DNA of 64,000 bases from NCBI GenBank assembly GCA_934667175.1, contig CAKULN010000012.1:10183-74182 (forward strand), given 5' to 3'. Both the position numbers and the translations under genes were made by a program. Shown in pieces: positions 28,712 through 43,483 of the stretch (positions are counted from its first letter, which is position 1; each line of letters opens with the position of its first letter). Under the pieces are notes generated by a model. That model did not search any database, was not told where the DNA came from, and was given only the letters and a program-made list of their open reading frames with translations. This DNA comes from an uncultured Bacteroidales bacterium (lineage in GTDB: Bacteria; Bacteroidota; Bacteroidia; Bacteroidales; UBA932).

Positions 28712-29086
28712 ATGGCAGATGTAAAAGCACTTGCAGAAGAGTTGGTTAACCTTTCTGTAAAAGACGTTCAGGAACTTGCAAAGGTTCTCAAGGAAGAATA
28801 TGGTATCGAGCCTGCAGCAGCCGCTGTAGCGGTAGCTGGTCCAGCCGCAGCCGCTGAGGCCGCTCCTGCAGAGCAGACTGAGTTTGACGTAGTCCTCAAG
28901 TCAGCCGGTGCAGCTAAGCTTCAGGTTATCAAGGCCGTTAAAGAGGCTCTTGGTCTCGGTCTGAAGGAAGCTAAGGATCTTGTAGACGGCGCTCCTAAGA
29001 CAGTTAAGGAGAAAGCCTCCAAGGCAGAAGCTGAGCAACTGAAGGCTGCCCTTGAAGAGGCAGGCGCCGAAGTTGAGGTTAAATAA
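28712..29086 (+). CDS. rplL: 50S ribosomal protein bL12
   Basis: 124 residues: N-terminal dimerisation helix, Ala-rich hinge (residues about 30-52), C-terminal domain [20 protein letters not shown] and [16 protein letters not shown]. It recruits translational GTPases. A strong hairpin follows before rpoB. Confidence 0.98.
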   Translation: MADVKALAEELVNLSVKDVQELAKVLKEEYGIEPAAAAVAVAGPAAAAEAAPAEQTEFDVVLKSAGAAKLQVIKAVKEALGLGLKEAKDLVDGAPKTVKEKASKAEAEQLKAALEEAGAEVEVK

Positions 29087-29114
29087 CCCAGCTTCCCCTG
29101 GCGGGAAAATCATC

Positions 29115-29148
29115 AGGTTTAGAGCCTTAGAAGGCTCTAAACCTTTTT
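29115..29148 (+). terminator. Terminator/attenuator between rplL and rpoB
   Basis: A 14-bp perfect stem (AGGTTTAGAGCCTT / AAGGCTCTAAACCT) followed by TTTTTG. As rpoB has no obvious separate promoter, it probably lets only part of the transcripts through, setting the ratio of ribosomal protein to polymerase. Confidence 0.8.
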
Positions 29149-29186
29149 GTCGTATTAAGTTTTTCTCCATTTCCTAAAGGCAGAAC

Positions 29187-32100
29187 ATGTCAAAAAAGAC
29201 TAATAACAAGCGAATAATGTTCGCTACATCAAAGATTCTGGAATATCCTGACCTTCTGGAAGTTCAGCTGAAATCGTTCAAGGATTTCTTCCAGTTGGAG
29301 ACCACACCGGAAAACAGGAAGAACGAAGGTCTCTTCCAGGTGTTTCAGGAAATATTCCCGATCGAAGACACGAGGAACAACTACAAGTTGGAATTCATCG
29401 ACTATTTCATCGATCCTCCGCAGTATTCGATCGACGAGTGTCTTGAGAGAGGGCTTACCTACAATGTTCCTCTGAAGGCAAAACTCCGCCTTTCGTGCAC
29501 AGATCCCGAGCACGAGGACTTCGACACAAGAGTCCAGGATGTGTACCTCGGCAACATTCCGTACATGACGCCTGCCGGCACATTCGTAATCAATGGATCA
29601 GAAAGAATCATAGTGTCCCAGCTGCACCGCTCGCCAGGTGTGTTCTTTGACCAGAGCATGCACGCGAACGGCACGAAGCTATATTCAGCCAGAATCATCC
29701 CGTTCAAGGGATCATGGATTGAATTCGCGACAGACATCAACAACGTGATGTACGCCTACATCGACCGTAAGAAAAAATTGCCTGTCACTACATTGCTGCG
29801 TGCGATCGGATTCAACTCCGACAAGGACATCATAGACATATTCGGTCTCGCCGACGAAGTAGAGGTCACGAAAGAAAACCTTGAGCGGAACAAGGGCCGC
29901 AAACTCGCCGCCAAAGTCCTCAAGACATGGACAGAGGATTTCGAGGATGAGGACACAGGTGAGGTTATACCTATCGAAAGGACCATCCCTATCGTAGAGA
30001 GAGGCGAGATCCTGGACGATGACACCATAACCAAAATTTCCGACACCGAGGTCAAGTCCATCCTCCTCCAGAAAGACGAGGCAAACTCAAATGAATATGC
30101 CATCATATTCAATACCCTCCAGAAGGACCCTACCAACACCGAGATCGAGGCTGTCAACTACATCTACAAACAGCTTCGAAATTCCGAACCGCCTGATGAG
30201 GCTACGGCGAGGGATGTCATCGACAAGCTCTTCTTCTCCGAGAAGAGATACGATCTCGGCATAGTAGGAAGGTTCCGCCTGAATAAGAAACTCGGGCTCT
30301 CCACCGACCCTGAGGTCAGGGTACTCACCAACACGGACATCATCGAGATCATCAAGTATCTCATCCAGCTGATAAACTCAAAGGCGACCGTCGATGACAT
30401 CGACCACTTGAGCAACAGACGTGTGCGCACCGTCGGAGAGCAGCTCGCCAACCAGTTCAGCGTCGGACTCTCAAGAATGGCAAGAACGATCCGTGAAAGG
30501 ATGAATGTACGCGACAGCGAGCAGTTCAACCCGATCGACTTGATCAACGCCAAGACATTGTCATCTGTGATCAACTCATTCTTCGGAACGAGCCAGCTGT
30601 CACAATTCATGGACCAGACAAACCCTCTGGCTGAGATCACACACAAGCGCCGTCTCTCGGCGCTCGGTCCTGGAGGTCTTTCCAGAGACAGGGCCGGATT
30701 CGAAGTCCGGGACGTGCACTACACGCACTACGGACGTCTCTGCCCTATCGAGTCACCGGAAGGACCTAACATCGGACTTATCTCCTCTCTTTGCGTCTAT
30801 GCGAGAATCAACCAGCTCGGATTCATCGAGACACCTTACCGTGAGGTTCACGAAGGAAAGGTCGACCTGACCGACAAGGGATGGCACTACATGACGGCCG
30901 AGGAGGAAGAGAACAAACTCGTATCACTTGCGAAGGTAAAAATGGAGGACGACGGCACAATCGAGGAAGACAGAATCCAGTGCCGCCTCGAGGCCGACTT
31001 CCCTGTGGTCTCAAAGGAGCAGGTTGACTACATGGACGTGGCTCCTAACCAGATGGCTTCCGTGGCCGCGTCACTGATTCCGTTCCTTGAGCACGATGAC
31101 GCGCACCGCGCGTTGATGGGAGCGAACATGATGCGTCAGGCCGTTCCGCTTCTCCGCCCTGAGGCCCCTATCGTGGGAACCGGACTTGAGGAAAGGGTCT
31201 GCCTTGACTCCAGGACACAGTTCGTCGCCGAGCGTGAGGGCGAAGTCACCTATGTGGACGCCAAAGAGATCAGAATCAAGTACGACAGGACAGACGACGA
31301 GAAGTTCGTTTCCTTCGCGCCGGAAGAGACGGTCTACACTCTTCCTATATATAGAAGGACCAACCAAAGCACGACAGTCACCCTCAAGCCTATTGTCCGC
31401 AAAGGAGAGAAAGTTGTCGGAGGACAGGTCCTTACCGAAGGCTACGCCACTCAGAACGGCGAGCTTGCCCTAGGACGCAACCTCAAAGTGGCCTTCATGC
31501 CGTGGAAGGGTTACAACTACGAGGATGCCATCGTGCTTTCAGAGGAGATGGTAAAGTGGGACATACTCACTTCAGTCCATGTCGATGAATATCTCACCGA
31601 GGTCCGCGAGACAAAGCGAGGAATGGAGGAACTCACCTCTGATATTCCTAACGTAAGCGAGGACGCCACCAAGGATCTCGACAAGCAAGGTATCATCAGA
31701 ATCGGAGCGCACATCGAACCGGGAGACATCATGATCGGTAAGATCACCCCTAAGGGTGAGAGCGACCCGTCGCCGGAGGAAAAACTCCTCAAGGCCATCT
31801 TCGGAGACAAGGCCGGAGACGTCAAGGATGCGTCACTCAAGGCCAATCCTTCCCTCAGCGGTACCGTCATAAAGACGGCTCTCTACGCCAAAGCCGCAAA
31901 AGAGGGCAACAGAAGGGCGGCCAAGACTGACCAGAAAGCACGTCTCGACTTGATCCAGGAAGAGTTCGACAAGAAAGCCGCCAAACTGTACGCGGATTTC
32001 TTCAAGAGACTCTCCGTCCTGACAAAGGGCAAGAAGAGCGCCGGCATCAACGACCTCTACGATGTCGAGGTAATCGCCAAAGGTAAGGAAATCACCGTCG

Positions 32101-33005
32101 AGAAGCTCAAGAGCATCGACTTCCAGAACATAAACTCAAGCAACTGGACAGCGGACGAGAACACGAACCACCTCATCCAGGAATTGATCAACAACTACTG
32201 TCTGACCTACAAGGTGGCTGAAGCCGAGTGCAAGAGGCAGATGGACAAGATCAAGGTTGGTGACGAGCTTCCTAACGGAGTGATGCAGCTTGCAAAGGTC
32301 TACATCGCAAAGAAGAGAAAGATCACCGTCGGTGACAAGATGGCCGGACGCCACGGAAACAAAGGTATCGTGGCCAAGATCGTCCGTCAGGAGGACATGC
32401 CGTTCCTTGAGGACGGAACACCGGTGGACATCGTGCTGAACCCTCTTGGAGTGCCTTCACGTATGAACCTCGGTCAGATCTACGAGACCGTGCTCGGATG
32501 GGCCGGCGCAAGACTCGGACTTAAGTTCAGCACCCCGATCTTTGACGGTGCCACGATTGAGGAGATCTGCGACTACACCGACAAGGCGGGAGTTCCAAGA
32601 TACGGTAAGACACACCTTAGGGACGGAGGCACCGGCGACTGGTTCGACCAACCTGCGACAGTCGGCGTGATCTACATGATCAAGCTGGGCCACATGGTTG
32701 ACGACAAGATGCACGCGCGCTCCATCGGACCATATTCACTCATCACCCAGCAGCCTCTTGGCGGTAAGGCACAGTTCGGAGGCCAGAGGTTCGGAGAGAT
32801 GGAGGTTTGGGCGCTCGAGGCGTTCGGAGCAGCCAATGCCCTCCAGGAGATTCTCACCGTCAAATCCGATGACGTGACCGGACGTTCCAAGACTTACGAG
32901 GCGATCGTCAAGGGAGATCCAATGCCTAACCCAGGCATTCCGGAATCCCTCAACGTTCTGCTGCACGAGCTCAGGGGACTTGGTCTCAAGGTTACTTTGG
33001 ATTAA
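29187..33005 (+). CDS. rpoB: RNA polymerase subunit beta
   Basis: 1272 residues, complete. Visible landmarks: the rifampicin-pocket region ([32 protein letters not shown]), [14 protein letters not shown] and the C-terminal clamp segment ending [12 protein letters not shown]. It forms the catalytic core together with beta'. The pocket residues SQFMDQ, HKRR look wild type, with no sign of resistance changes. rpoC follows after 27 bases. Confidence 0.98.
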   Translation: MSKKTNNKRIMFATSKILEYPDLLEVQLKSFKDFFQLETTPENRKNEGLFQVFQEIFPIEDTRNNYKLEFIDYFIDPPQYSIDECLERGLTYNVPLKAKLRLSCTDPEHEDFDTRVQDVYLGNIPYMTPAGTFVINGSERIIVSQLHRSPGVFFDQSMHANGTKLYSARIIPFKGSWIEFATDINNVMYAYIDRKKKLPVTTLLRAIGFNSDKDIIDIFGLADEVEVTKENLERNKGRKLAAKVLKTWTEDFEDEDTGEVIPIERTIPIVERGEILDDDTITKISDTEVKSILLQKDEANSNEYAIIFNTLQKDPTNTEIEAVNYIYKQLRNSEPPDEATARDVIDKLFFSEKRYDLGIVGRFRLNKKLGLSTDPEVRVLTNTDIIEIIKYLIQLINSKATVDDIDHLSNRRVRTVGEQLANQFSVGLSRMARTIRERMNVRDSEQFNPIDLINAKTLSSVINSFFGTSQLSQFMDQTNPLAEITHKRRLSALGPGGLSRDRAGFEVRDVHYTHYGRLCPIESPEGPNIGLISSLCVYARINQLGFIETPYREVHEGKVDLTDKGWHYMTAEEEENKLVSLAKVKMEDDGTIEEDRIQCRLEADFPVVSKEQVDYMDVAPNQMASVAASLIPFLEHDDAHRALMGANMMRQAVPLLRPEAPIVGTGLEERVCLDSRTQFVAEREGEVTYVDAKEIRIKYDRTDDEKFVSFAPEETVYTLPIYRRTNQSTTVTLKPIVRKGEKVVGGQVLTEGYATQNGELALGRNLKVAFMPWKGYNYEDAIVLSEEMVKWDILTSVHVDEYLTEVRETKRGMEELTSDIPNVSEDATKDLDKQGIIRIGAHIEPGDIMIGKITPKGESDPSPEEKLLKAIFGDKAGDVKDASLKANPSLSGTVIKTALYAKAAKEGNRRAAKTDQKARLDLIQEEFDKKAAKLYADFFKRLSVLTKGKKSAGINDLYDVEVIAKGKEITVEKLKSIDFQNINSSNWTADENTNHLIQELINNYCLTYKVAEAECKRQMDKIKVGDELPNGVMQLAKVYIAKKRKITVGDKMAGRHGNKGIVAKIVRQEDMPFLEDGTPVDIVLNPLGVPSRMNLGQIYETVLGWAGARLGLKFSTPIFDGATIEEICDYTDKAGVPRYGKTHLRDGGTGDWFDQPATVGVIYMIKLGHMVDDKMHARSIGPYSLITQQPLGGKAQFGGQRFGEMEVWALEAFGAANALQEILTVKSDDVTGRSKTYEAIVKGDPMPNPGIPESLNVLLHELRGLGLKVTLD

Positions 33006-33032
33006 TTTTCATGAATATTGACATTCAAGAAT

Positions 33033-37283
<4,251 letters not shown>

Positions 37284-37311
37284 CAGAGTTTATTCAATGA
37301 ATATATGAAAG

Positions 37312-37345
37312 ACCGGCTGCGGATCAATTCCTCAGCCGGTTTTTG
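37312..37345 (+). terminator. Terminator of rpoBC
   Basis: ACCGGCTG and CAGCCGGT pair around a loop of about 15 bases and are followed by TTTTTG, 29 bases after the rpoC stop. Confidence 0.85.
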
Positions 37346-37370
37346 TTGTCGCTACCTACAATCCACAAGT

Positions 37371-37395
37371 GGTCACTGAGCTTGCCGAAGTGACC
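37371..37395. repeat. REP-like hairpin (GGTCACT stem)
   Basis: GGTCACT, loop GAGCTTGCCGA, AGTGACC: a perfect 7-bp stem of the dispersed family. It directly abuts the large inverted repeat. Confidence 0.85.
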
Positions 37396-37463
37396 GCAAA
37401 AAATTTCTCCCAGGCGAATTTTGGTAACGTGCAAAATTCGCCTGGGAGAAATTTATTTGCGGT
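37393..37463. repeat. Large inverted repeat with arms of about 30 bp
   Basis: Arms 37393-37422 and 37433-37463 are complementary except for a one-base bulge and enclose a 10-base loop (GGTAACGTGC). There is no T tract, so it is not a standard terminator. REP copies lie on both sides. Confidence 0.85.
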
Positions 37464-37492
37464 TTGGTTACAGTCCCTTTATTTCACAATCC

Positions 37493-37515
37493 GTCGTTTC
37501 GACAGGCTCAACGAC
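37493..37515. repeat. REP-like hairpin (GTCGTT stem)
   Basis: GTCGTT, loop TCGACAGGCTC, AACGAC. The T/A change in the stem is compensated on the other arm. It ends 10 bases from the stop of the LacI-type gene. Confidence 0.85.
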
Positions 37516-37525
37516 CGGAGGAACG

Positions 37526-38533
37526 CTAACAACTGTCGCGGACGATCAGGGTCGGGGTGGTGAGACGTTGGACTGGGGGAAGATCCTGATGCCTGTTCTC
37601 AATGATGTCGATAAGGGTCTGAGACGCCAGACGGCCGATTTCGGAGAGCGGCTGCTCGATGCGTGTAATGGCAGGGTCAAGGAAGTCGAGGAAGCCGTTA
37701 TTGTCAAAAGAGATGATGCCGACCTGTTCAGGGATTTTGATTCCAATCTCACGGAAAGCGCGGATTGCGCCGAGCAGGATGGTTGATGAATATGCGAACA
37801 CAGAGTCGAACTTCACCCCCTCGCTGAATATTCTTTTGACCTGATCGTAACCGTTTTCGACAGAGAACGCGTCACCTACGATAGCATATTCAACACACTT
37901 CTCGCTGTGGGCCTTGATGGCATCCTTAAATCCTCTGACTCGTTCCATTGAAGGGGTCGAGTCCTCCACGCCCTGGATTGAAAGGATGTTGCGGTAGCCA
38001 CGGCCAATGAGATATTCAGTGGCCATGTAGCCGCCCATGTAGTTGTCCGTGCAGATGTAAGGCAGGTTAGTGTCCTCATAGTAACGGTCAATCAAGACCG
38101 TTGGAATGACGCCCATGATTGCGTCAGTCATCTCCGATGGATTTCCGACAGGTACTGCTATGATGCCGTCCACGCTTCTGGAACGGAACATCTGAAGCGA
38201 ACTCTCAAAATCCTTTTGGTTCTCCAAAGAGTCGGCCAGCAAAGTGTGATAGCCGGCAAGCTTAAGATTCTCGATCACAGTGCCGGCCAGAGTGGCGAAG
38301 AACGGATTGTCGATCCCTGGCACTGTCAGGCCGATAGTGTAAGTCCTGCTGGTCCTGAGCCCTTGGGCAAGCAGATTCGGAGTGTAGTTCACTCTCTTGG
38401 CCTCGGCCTGGATTATGTCAATCGCCTTCTGGCTGATTCTTGATCGCTGAGCCTTGCCTGAAAGCACTCTGGAGACAGTCGAGACAGAGTAACCGGTCTG
38501 TTCGGATATGGATTGAATAGTGTTTTTGCGCAT
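37526..38533 (-). CDS. LacI-family transcriptional regulator
   Basis: 335 residues from the ATG at 38533. An N-terminal LacI helix-turn-helix and hinge helix (NTIQSISEQTGYSVSTVSRVL, then NLLAQGLRTSRTYTIGLTVP) precede a periplasmic-binding-type ligand domain. The frame extends upstream, but only this start places the HTH at the N-terminus as in the family. It is divergent from a SusC/SusD operon carrying a nucleoside hydrolase, and a perfect palindrome of LacI type (central CG) lies at the susC promoter, so it most likely represses that operon and senses a sugar or nucleoside product. Confidence 0.92.
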   Translation of the reverse strand: MRKNTIQSISEQTGYSVSTVSRVLSGKAQRSRISQKAIDIIQAEAKRVNYTPNLLAQGLRTSRTYTIGLTVPGIDNPFFATLAGTVIENLKLAGYHTLLADSLENQKDFESSLQMFRSRSVDGIIAVPVGNPSEMTDAIMGVIPTVLIDRYYEDTNLPYICTDNYMGGYMATEYLIGRGYRNILSIQGVEDSTPSMERVRGFKDAIKAHSEKCVEYAIVGDAFSVENGYDQVKRIFSEGVKFDSVFAYSSTILLGAIRAFREIGIKIPEQVGIISFDNNGFLDFLDPAITRIEQPLSEIGRLASQTLIDIIENRHQDLPPVQRLTTPTLIVRDSC

Positions 38534-38551
38534 AATTAACTTCTGTGGCGG

Positions 38552-38579
38552 CAAAGATAGGCAATTTTTATAACACAAA
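38552..38579 (-). promoter_or_regulatory. Probable promoter of the LacI-type gene
   Basis: Minus strand: -7 TATCTTTG (38552-38559) and TTTG (38576-38579); the spacing of 16 is shorter than usual, so the -33 assignment is weak. Confidence 0.45.
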
Positions 38580-38676
38580 GAACTTTTGCAAGACCAACGC
38601 ATTAACCCAAAGAGCGCAAGAGGGCTCAAGGGAACGCATGTAGTCTTATGAAAACGTAAAATTATCCTTGAATTAG

Positions 38677-38706
38677 TTGGTTTTTATGATTTCTTTTATA
38701 ACTTTG
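38677..38706 (+). promoter_or_regulatory. Promoter of the SusCD operon
   Basis: -7 TAACTTTG at 38699-38706 with a weak -33 (TTGG, 38677-38680), spacing 18. Transcription should start near 38713, inside the operator. Confidence 0.6.
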
Positions 38707-38734
38707 CACAAACCGTTGGCACAAACGTTTGTGC
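38706..38734. promoter_or_regulatory. Operator for the LacI-type repressor
   Basis: GCACAAACGTTTGTGC (38719-38734) is a perfect 16-bp palindrome with the central CG step typical of LacI-family sites. An extra half-site GCACAAAC starts at 38706. It overlaps the predicted transcription start, the position expected for repression. Confidence 0.75.
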
Positions 38735-38822
38735 TTAAAGGTATATAAATAACACATCCACATATTAATACGGACTTCAAAGCCGGGATTCAGAAAGAGA
38801 TAATGTTAACCAATAAAAAGAA

Positions 38823-41800
38823 ATGAGTATGGACAATTACAGACATTCCCATGTAAGTAAAATGGGGGGGGTACAATTATTGTGCCATTGTTCATGTTCT
38901 TCTTATTTTTGTGTGGTAACGCAAACGTTTTCGCACAACAAAGAAGAATCCATGGACAAGTGACGGACAACACTGGGGAGGTCCTCGCCGGTGTGGCCGT
39001 AACCACAAACCTGAACGGAAAACTTACAGGAACTTCCACGGACGTGGATGGTAACTACACCATCGAAGCCATTGAAGGCGAGATCTTGGAATTCAGCTTT
39101 GTCGGCTTCCAGAACAAAAAAGTCAACGTAGGGGCCTCCGATGTCATCAATGTAAACCTTATCCCTGACATTCTCCAAGAGTCTGTGGTCATAGGCTACG
39201 GAACCGTCAAGAAAAAGGACATCCTTGGTTCAGTCTCGACGATACGTGAATCCTCATTGGCAGACAGGAAGACCGGTAATGTCATCGAATCCATGAGAGG
39301 TCTCACCTCAGGTGTCAAGATCACCTCCAGCGGAGCCCCTGGATCTAACGCATCCATCCAGATCAGAGGCATCGGCTCGTTCACAGGCAACTCACCTTTG
39401 TTCATAATCGACGGATCCTATGGTGGCAGCGAGGTCGGCCTGAATGTCGAGGACATCGAATCAGTGCAGATTCTGAAGGACGCCTCATCAGCGGCAATCT
39501 ACGGTTCAAGAGCCGCCAGTGGGGTCGTCATCATCACGACAAAGAAAGGCAAGAACGGAGACCTGAAGGTGAAGGTAGACGCAAACACCCAACTATACTG
39601 GCTTCCACGCTACGACCTGATGGATGCCGAGACCTACAAGATCTACGATGACAGAGCGTACGAAGAGGCGATGATGTCTGGTGTGAGCGGGGTTACGAAA
39701 ACACAGAATCACTACGACGCGAACACAGACTGGCAAGACGAGATGCTCAGTACAGGACTGCTGCAGAACTACAACGTGTCCATGTCCGGCGGCTCCGAGA
39801 AACTCAGCTACTACACATCTGTCAATTACAAAAAAGATGACGGAGCACTCTACAAGACAGGTTACGAGCAGACAGGATTCCGAATCAACACGTCCGGCAA
39901 GAAAGGTATCTTTGAATATGGAGAGAACTTTTTCTTCACCAAGTCAACTACGGACAATCTTTCCGGCAATCCATGGTCGAACTTCATCTCAATGCCGCCG
40001 ACCGTTCCTGTCTATGACGAAAGCCATCCGGGAGGCTACGGTTACGGTGACCCTGACAGAGCCAACACGTATGCGCTCAACCCTGTCGCAAGAGAGGAGA
40101 TACAGCACAGCCGGAATAAACAGCAATACCTCTACGGAGACATCTACGCTCTCGCACACATCTGGAAAGATCATTTGAGCGCCAAACTCAGCATGTCCTA
40201 CAAGAACTATTTCGGAAGCACCGACAATCTCCGCAAGAAAGGGAACTGGACAATGGGTCAGGGTGATGACGCCGCCTACATCGGCTATTCAACCGCACAG
40301 CATGACAAAATTCTGGTCGAGAACACTTACAATTTCGACTACACCATAGGCAAAAATGTATTCAATGCCGTCGCCGGCTTCTCATACGACAAATTCCACG
40401 AGGAGTACCGCAGTGAGACCAAGCTCGATCCGCTCGTTATCGGAGACAAGTACATAACCTCGATTGACGCCGCGACCGGGACACAGACCTGCACAGGCAG
40501 TTACATTGAATACGCCCTCATCTCCTATTTCGGACGCATCAACTACAACTACGGCGACAGATACCTCATCCAGCTTACAGCCCGCCGCGACGGTACATCC
40601 CGCCTTCCCGCAGGCCACAGATGGGCCAACTTCGCGTCCGCATCATTAGGATGGAGACTCAGCAACGAATCCTTCTTTAATGTGGATTGGATCAACGACC
40701 TTAAGATAAGGGCCAACTATGGAACCCTGGGCAACACAAACATCGGAGCGTGGGACTACCAATCAACCATCAACACTGCTCCGAGAGCCATTATGGACGG
40801 CAACATCAAAGTCATAGGAAAGACCCAGTCAAGACTGACCAACAATGACCTGATCTGGGAAAAGAAGACCACGGCAAACGTCGGCTTTGACATGACCGCG
40901 TTCAGAAACCGCTTCACAATGTCCGCTGAATATTTCAACGCGAAGAGCTCGGACCTCCTCCTTTCCCTTCCAATACTTTGGACAACAGGAAACGAGGGCG
41001 GATCTCCAACCGTCAACGCCGGATCCCTCAGGAACACCGGCTTCGAGGTTGAGTTCGGATGGAACGACCAGATCGGACAGGACTTTACATATTCAGTCAA
41101 CGCCAACTTCTCCACAGTCAAGAACAAGGTGCTCAATCTCGGCTACGGCCAAACGGTTTATTACACTTCCACATCCAAGTCTGAGGTAGGTCATCCTCTG
41201 GGACAATGGTTCATGTACAAGAAACTGGGAATCTTCCAGTCACAGGAGGAAATAGAATCCTATTGCAACTCCGAGGGAAAGATCATCCAGCCGAACGCAC
41301 AGCCTGGAGATATCAAGTATGATGACTACAACGACGACGGACAGATCACGTCCGAAGACCGGCAATTGGTTGGAAATCCTTGGGCCAAACTCTACATGGG
41401 TCTGAACATCAGCCTTGGCTACAGAAACTGGGACCTCAACCTTTCCTCCTACGGACGTTTCGGCCAGACAGTCTATAACGGGGCGAAGGCCACTGCGGCC
41501 GACTTCTCGACAAACCAGAACAATTTCAAAGGCTACCGTCCTTGGACTCAGGAAGATCCTTCCACAAAGAATCCAAGAGTCCTTTACGGTGACACCCGCA
41601 ACTCACGCGGAGATCAGGACAGGTGGCTGGAGGACGGCTCATTCTACAGGATCAGCGACATTTCCGTAGGCTATTCCCTGCCTAAGAGACTCATCAGTAA
41701 GATCGGACTGGAGCAGCTGCGTCTTTCATTGATCGGGAAGAACCTTGTCACCTTCACCAAGTACACCGGACTGGATCCGGAGTTCGCCGACGGAGGAATC

Positions 41801-41875
41801 TACACCATCGGCTACGACGGATGCTCATTCCCTAATCCTAAGTCTGTACAGTTCTCTGTTTCACTCACTTTTTAA
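38823..41875 (+). CDS. SusC-type TonB-dependent receptor, N-terminus out of frame at a G8 tract
   Basis: From the GTG at 38882 the frame gives 997 residues: a carboxypeptidase-regulatory-like domain (GQVTDNTGEVLAGVAV), the plug with SVVIGYGTVKKKDILGSV, and a beta barrel ending in F. It should import substrate through the outer membrane with SusD as lid. The good start, ATG at 38823, is in a different frame: it runs through 8 G at 38864-38871 and meets a stop. With 9 G it would read directly into the hydrophobic signal peptide ending NVFAQ. In the present frame a stop at 38858 leaves only GTG 38882 or ATG 38894 and a signal peptide without a positive n-region. So the copy is either switched off by slippage or affected by a homopolymer error. 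Confidence 0.85.
38864..38871 (+). repeat. Poly-G tract (8 G) near the susC start
   Basis: The only G run of this length in the window, 39 bases after the upstream ATG. One extra G would restore the susC frame. Confidence 0.8.
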
Positions 41876-41887
41876 TCATTGAAAGAC

Positions 41888-43477
41888 ATGAAAAGATTCA
41901 TTACATATTTAGTCTCCGCCACCGCCGTCATGATGAGCCTGGGCTCCTGCGGCGAGGATTATCTGGACATCCAGAATGAGAATTCCCTCAGCACCGGCGT
42001 GTTCTGGAAGACAGAGGACGATCTCACAGCCGGAGTCAACGCAGTCTATGGCATGTTCTACAGACAGGGGACATGGACCAGAAACATCTATACACAACTC
42101 AACGGAATGGCCGATGATGGCGTAAGCTACGCCGGATGGACCGAACTCAACGAATGGACGAAGTTCAAATACACAGACTACAACTTCGCTGAAGGCCAGG
42201 TGAAAATCTGGAAAGAACATTGGACAGCCATCAACAGGGCAAACCAAGTACTGGACCATGTGGATGATGAATCCATCATATTCACTGACGAGAAAGACCG
42301 CCTGGACATCAAGGGACAGGCGTTGTGGCTGCGTTCGTTCTACTATTACTACATGGTGGCCCTTTGGGACAATATTCCTTTGCTCCTCAAGACATCGTCC
42401 GCTTCTGACAAGCCGGCTAACTCCACTCCTGACAAGATATTCACTCAACTTGAGAATGATTTGACGGAAGCCATTGAATATCTTCCTCTCACCCGTCCTG
42501 TTGACAAGGCACGTCCGACAAAGGGTGCCGCCTATGGGCTTCTGGCCAAGGTTTATGCACAGCACCACAACTGGGAGAAGGCTGCCGAGTGTCTCAAATG
42601 GATAATAGAAGGCGAGGGCAAGAGCATCTACAGCCTGGAGCCAAGATGGGAGGACAACTTCAGCTACAAGACAGAGAACAACGTCGAGTCCCTTTATGAG
42701 ATCCAGTTCTCCCTTTGCAACCGAGTGGGATTCGACCAGACAGACAATTATCTGGACGCGAACGCTCAGTTGGGGACCCAGATAGAAGTCAATCAATCCC
42801 CGAAGGGAGAAGGATGGAACAACGTCGAGGCGAACAGATGGATTGTGGACTACTTCAAGAGAGAGAGGACAGTTAACGGGGCAAACGACCCACGCCTGTT
42901 CTACACATGCTGGTACAACGAGGCGGAATCCGACTTCCCGGAGCATCCTAACCAGCTTATCTACAACAAGACATGGAAAGAATACAAGTATTCTGACGCG
43001 GATAATGTGAGAGTCTTCATAAAGAAATATTCCACAGATGTCTATCCTCTTTACTATTGGAACGACAATAATTTCCGATCCATAAGACTTGCCGACATGA
43101 TGCTTCTTTACGCGGAATGCCTGAACGAGATCAATCATGGTCCTAACGCCATGGCCATCAAATGCATGAACGATGTGCGCAACCGTGTCGGGCTTTCCGA
43201 CATTGAGAAGAGTTCCTACTACGACGGAGCCAGAATCGCATCAGACTATACGGCATTCAAGGAGCATCTGAAAATAGAACGTGCCCTGGAGCTTGCTTTC
43301 GAGTGTGTGAGATGGATAGACCTGAAAAGATGGGGATTCGACGAGACCACATTGAAAGAAATTCAGAAACGAGACGTTGATTTCAACAACTTCGAGATTG
43401 ACAAGCACGAAAGGCTGCCGCTTCCTCAGAAGGATGTCGACAACAACCCGAATCTCAACCAGAACCCTAATTATTAG
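41888..43477 (+). CDS. SusD/RagB-type outer-membrane lipoprotein
   Basis: 529 residues from the ATG at 41888 (a TTG 9 bases earlier is less likely). Lipobox GSC with Cys21, then the SusD hallmarks LDIQNENSLSTGVFWKTEDDL, QALWLRSFYYYYMVALWDNIPLL, and at the C-terminus FECVRWIDLKRWG and LPLPQKDVDNNPNLNQNP. It sits on the cell surface as the lid of the SusC channel and contributes ligand binding. It is 12 bases after susC. Confidence 0.95.
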   Translation: MKRFITYLVSATAVMMSLGSCGEDYLDIQNENSLSTGVFWKTEDDLTAGVNAVYGMFYRQGTWTRNIYTQLNGMADDGVSYAGWTELNEWTKFKYTDYNFAEGQVKIWKEHWTAINRANQVLDHVDDESIIFTDEKDRLDIKGQALWLRSFYYYYMVALWDNIPLLLKTSSASDKPANSTPDKIFTQLENDLTEAIEYLPLTRPVDKARPTKGAAYGLLAKVYAQHHNWEKAAECLKWIIEGEGKSIYSLEPRWEDNFSYKTENNVESLYEIQFSLCNRVGFDQTDNYLDANAQLGTQIEVNQSPKGEGWNNVEANRWIVDYFKRERTVNGANDPRLFYTCWYNEAESDFPEHPNQLIYNKTWKEYKYSDADNVRVFIKKYSTDVYPLYYWNDNNFRSIRLADMMLLYAECLNEINHGPNAMAIKCMNDVRNRVGLSDIEKSSYYDGARIASDYTAFKEHLKIERALELAFECVRWIDLKRWGFDETTLKEIQKRDVDFNNFEIDKHERLPLPQKDVDNNPNLNQNPNY

Positions 43478-43483
43478 CAGATC

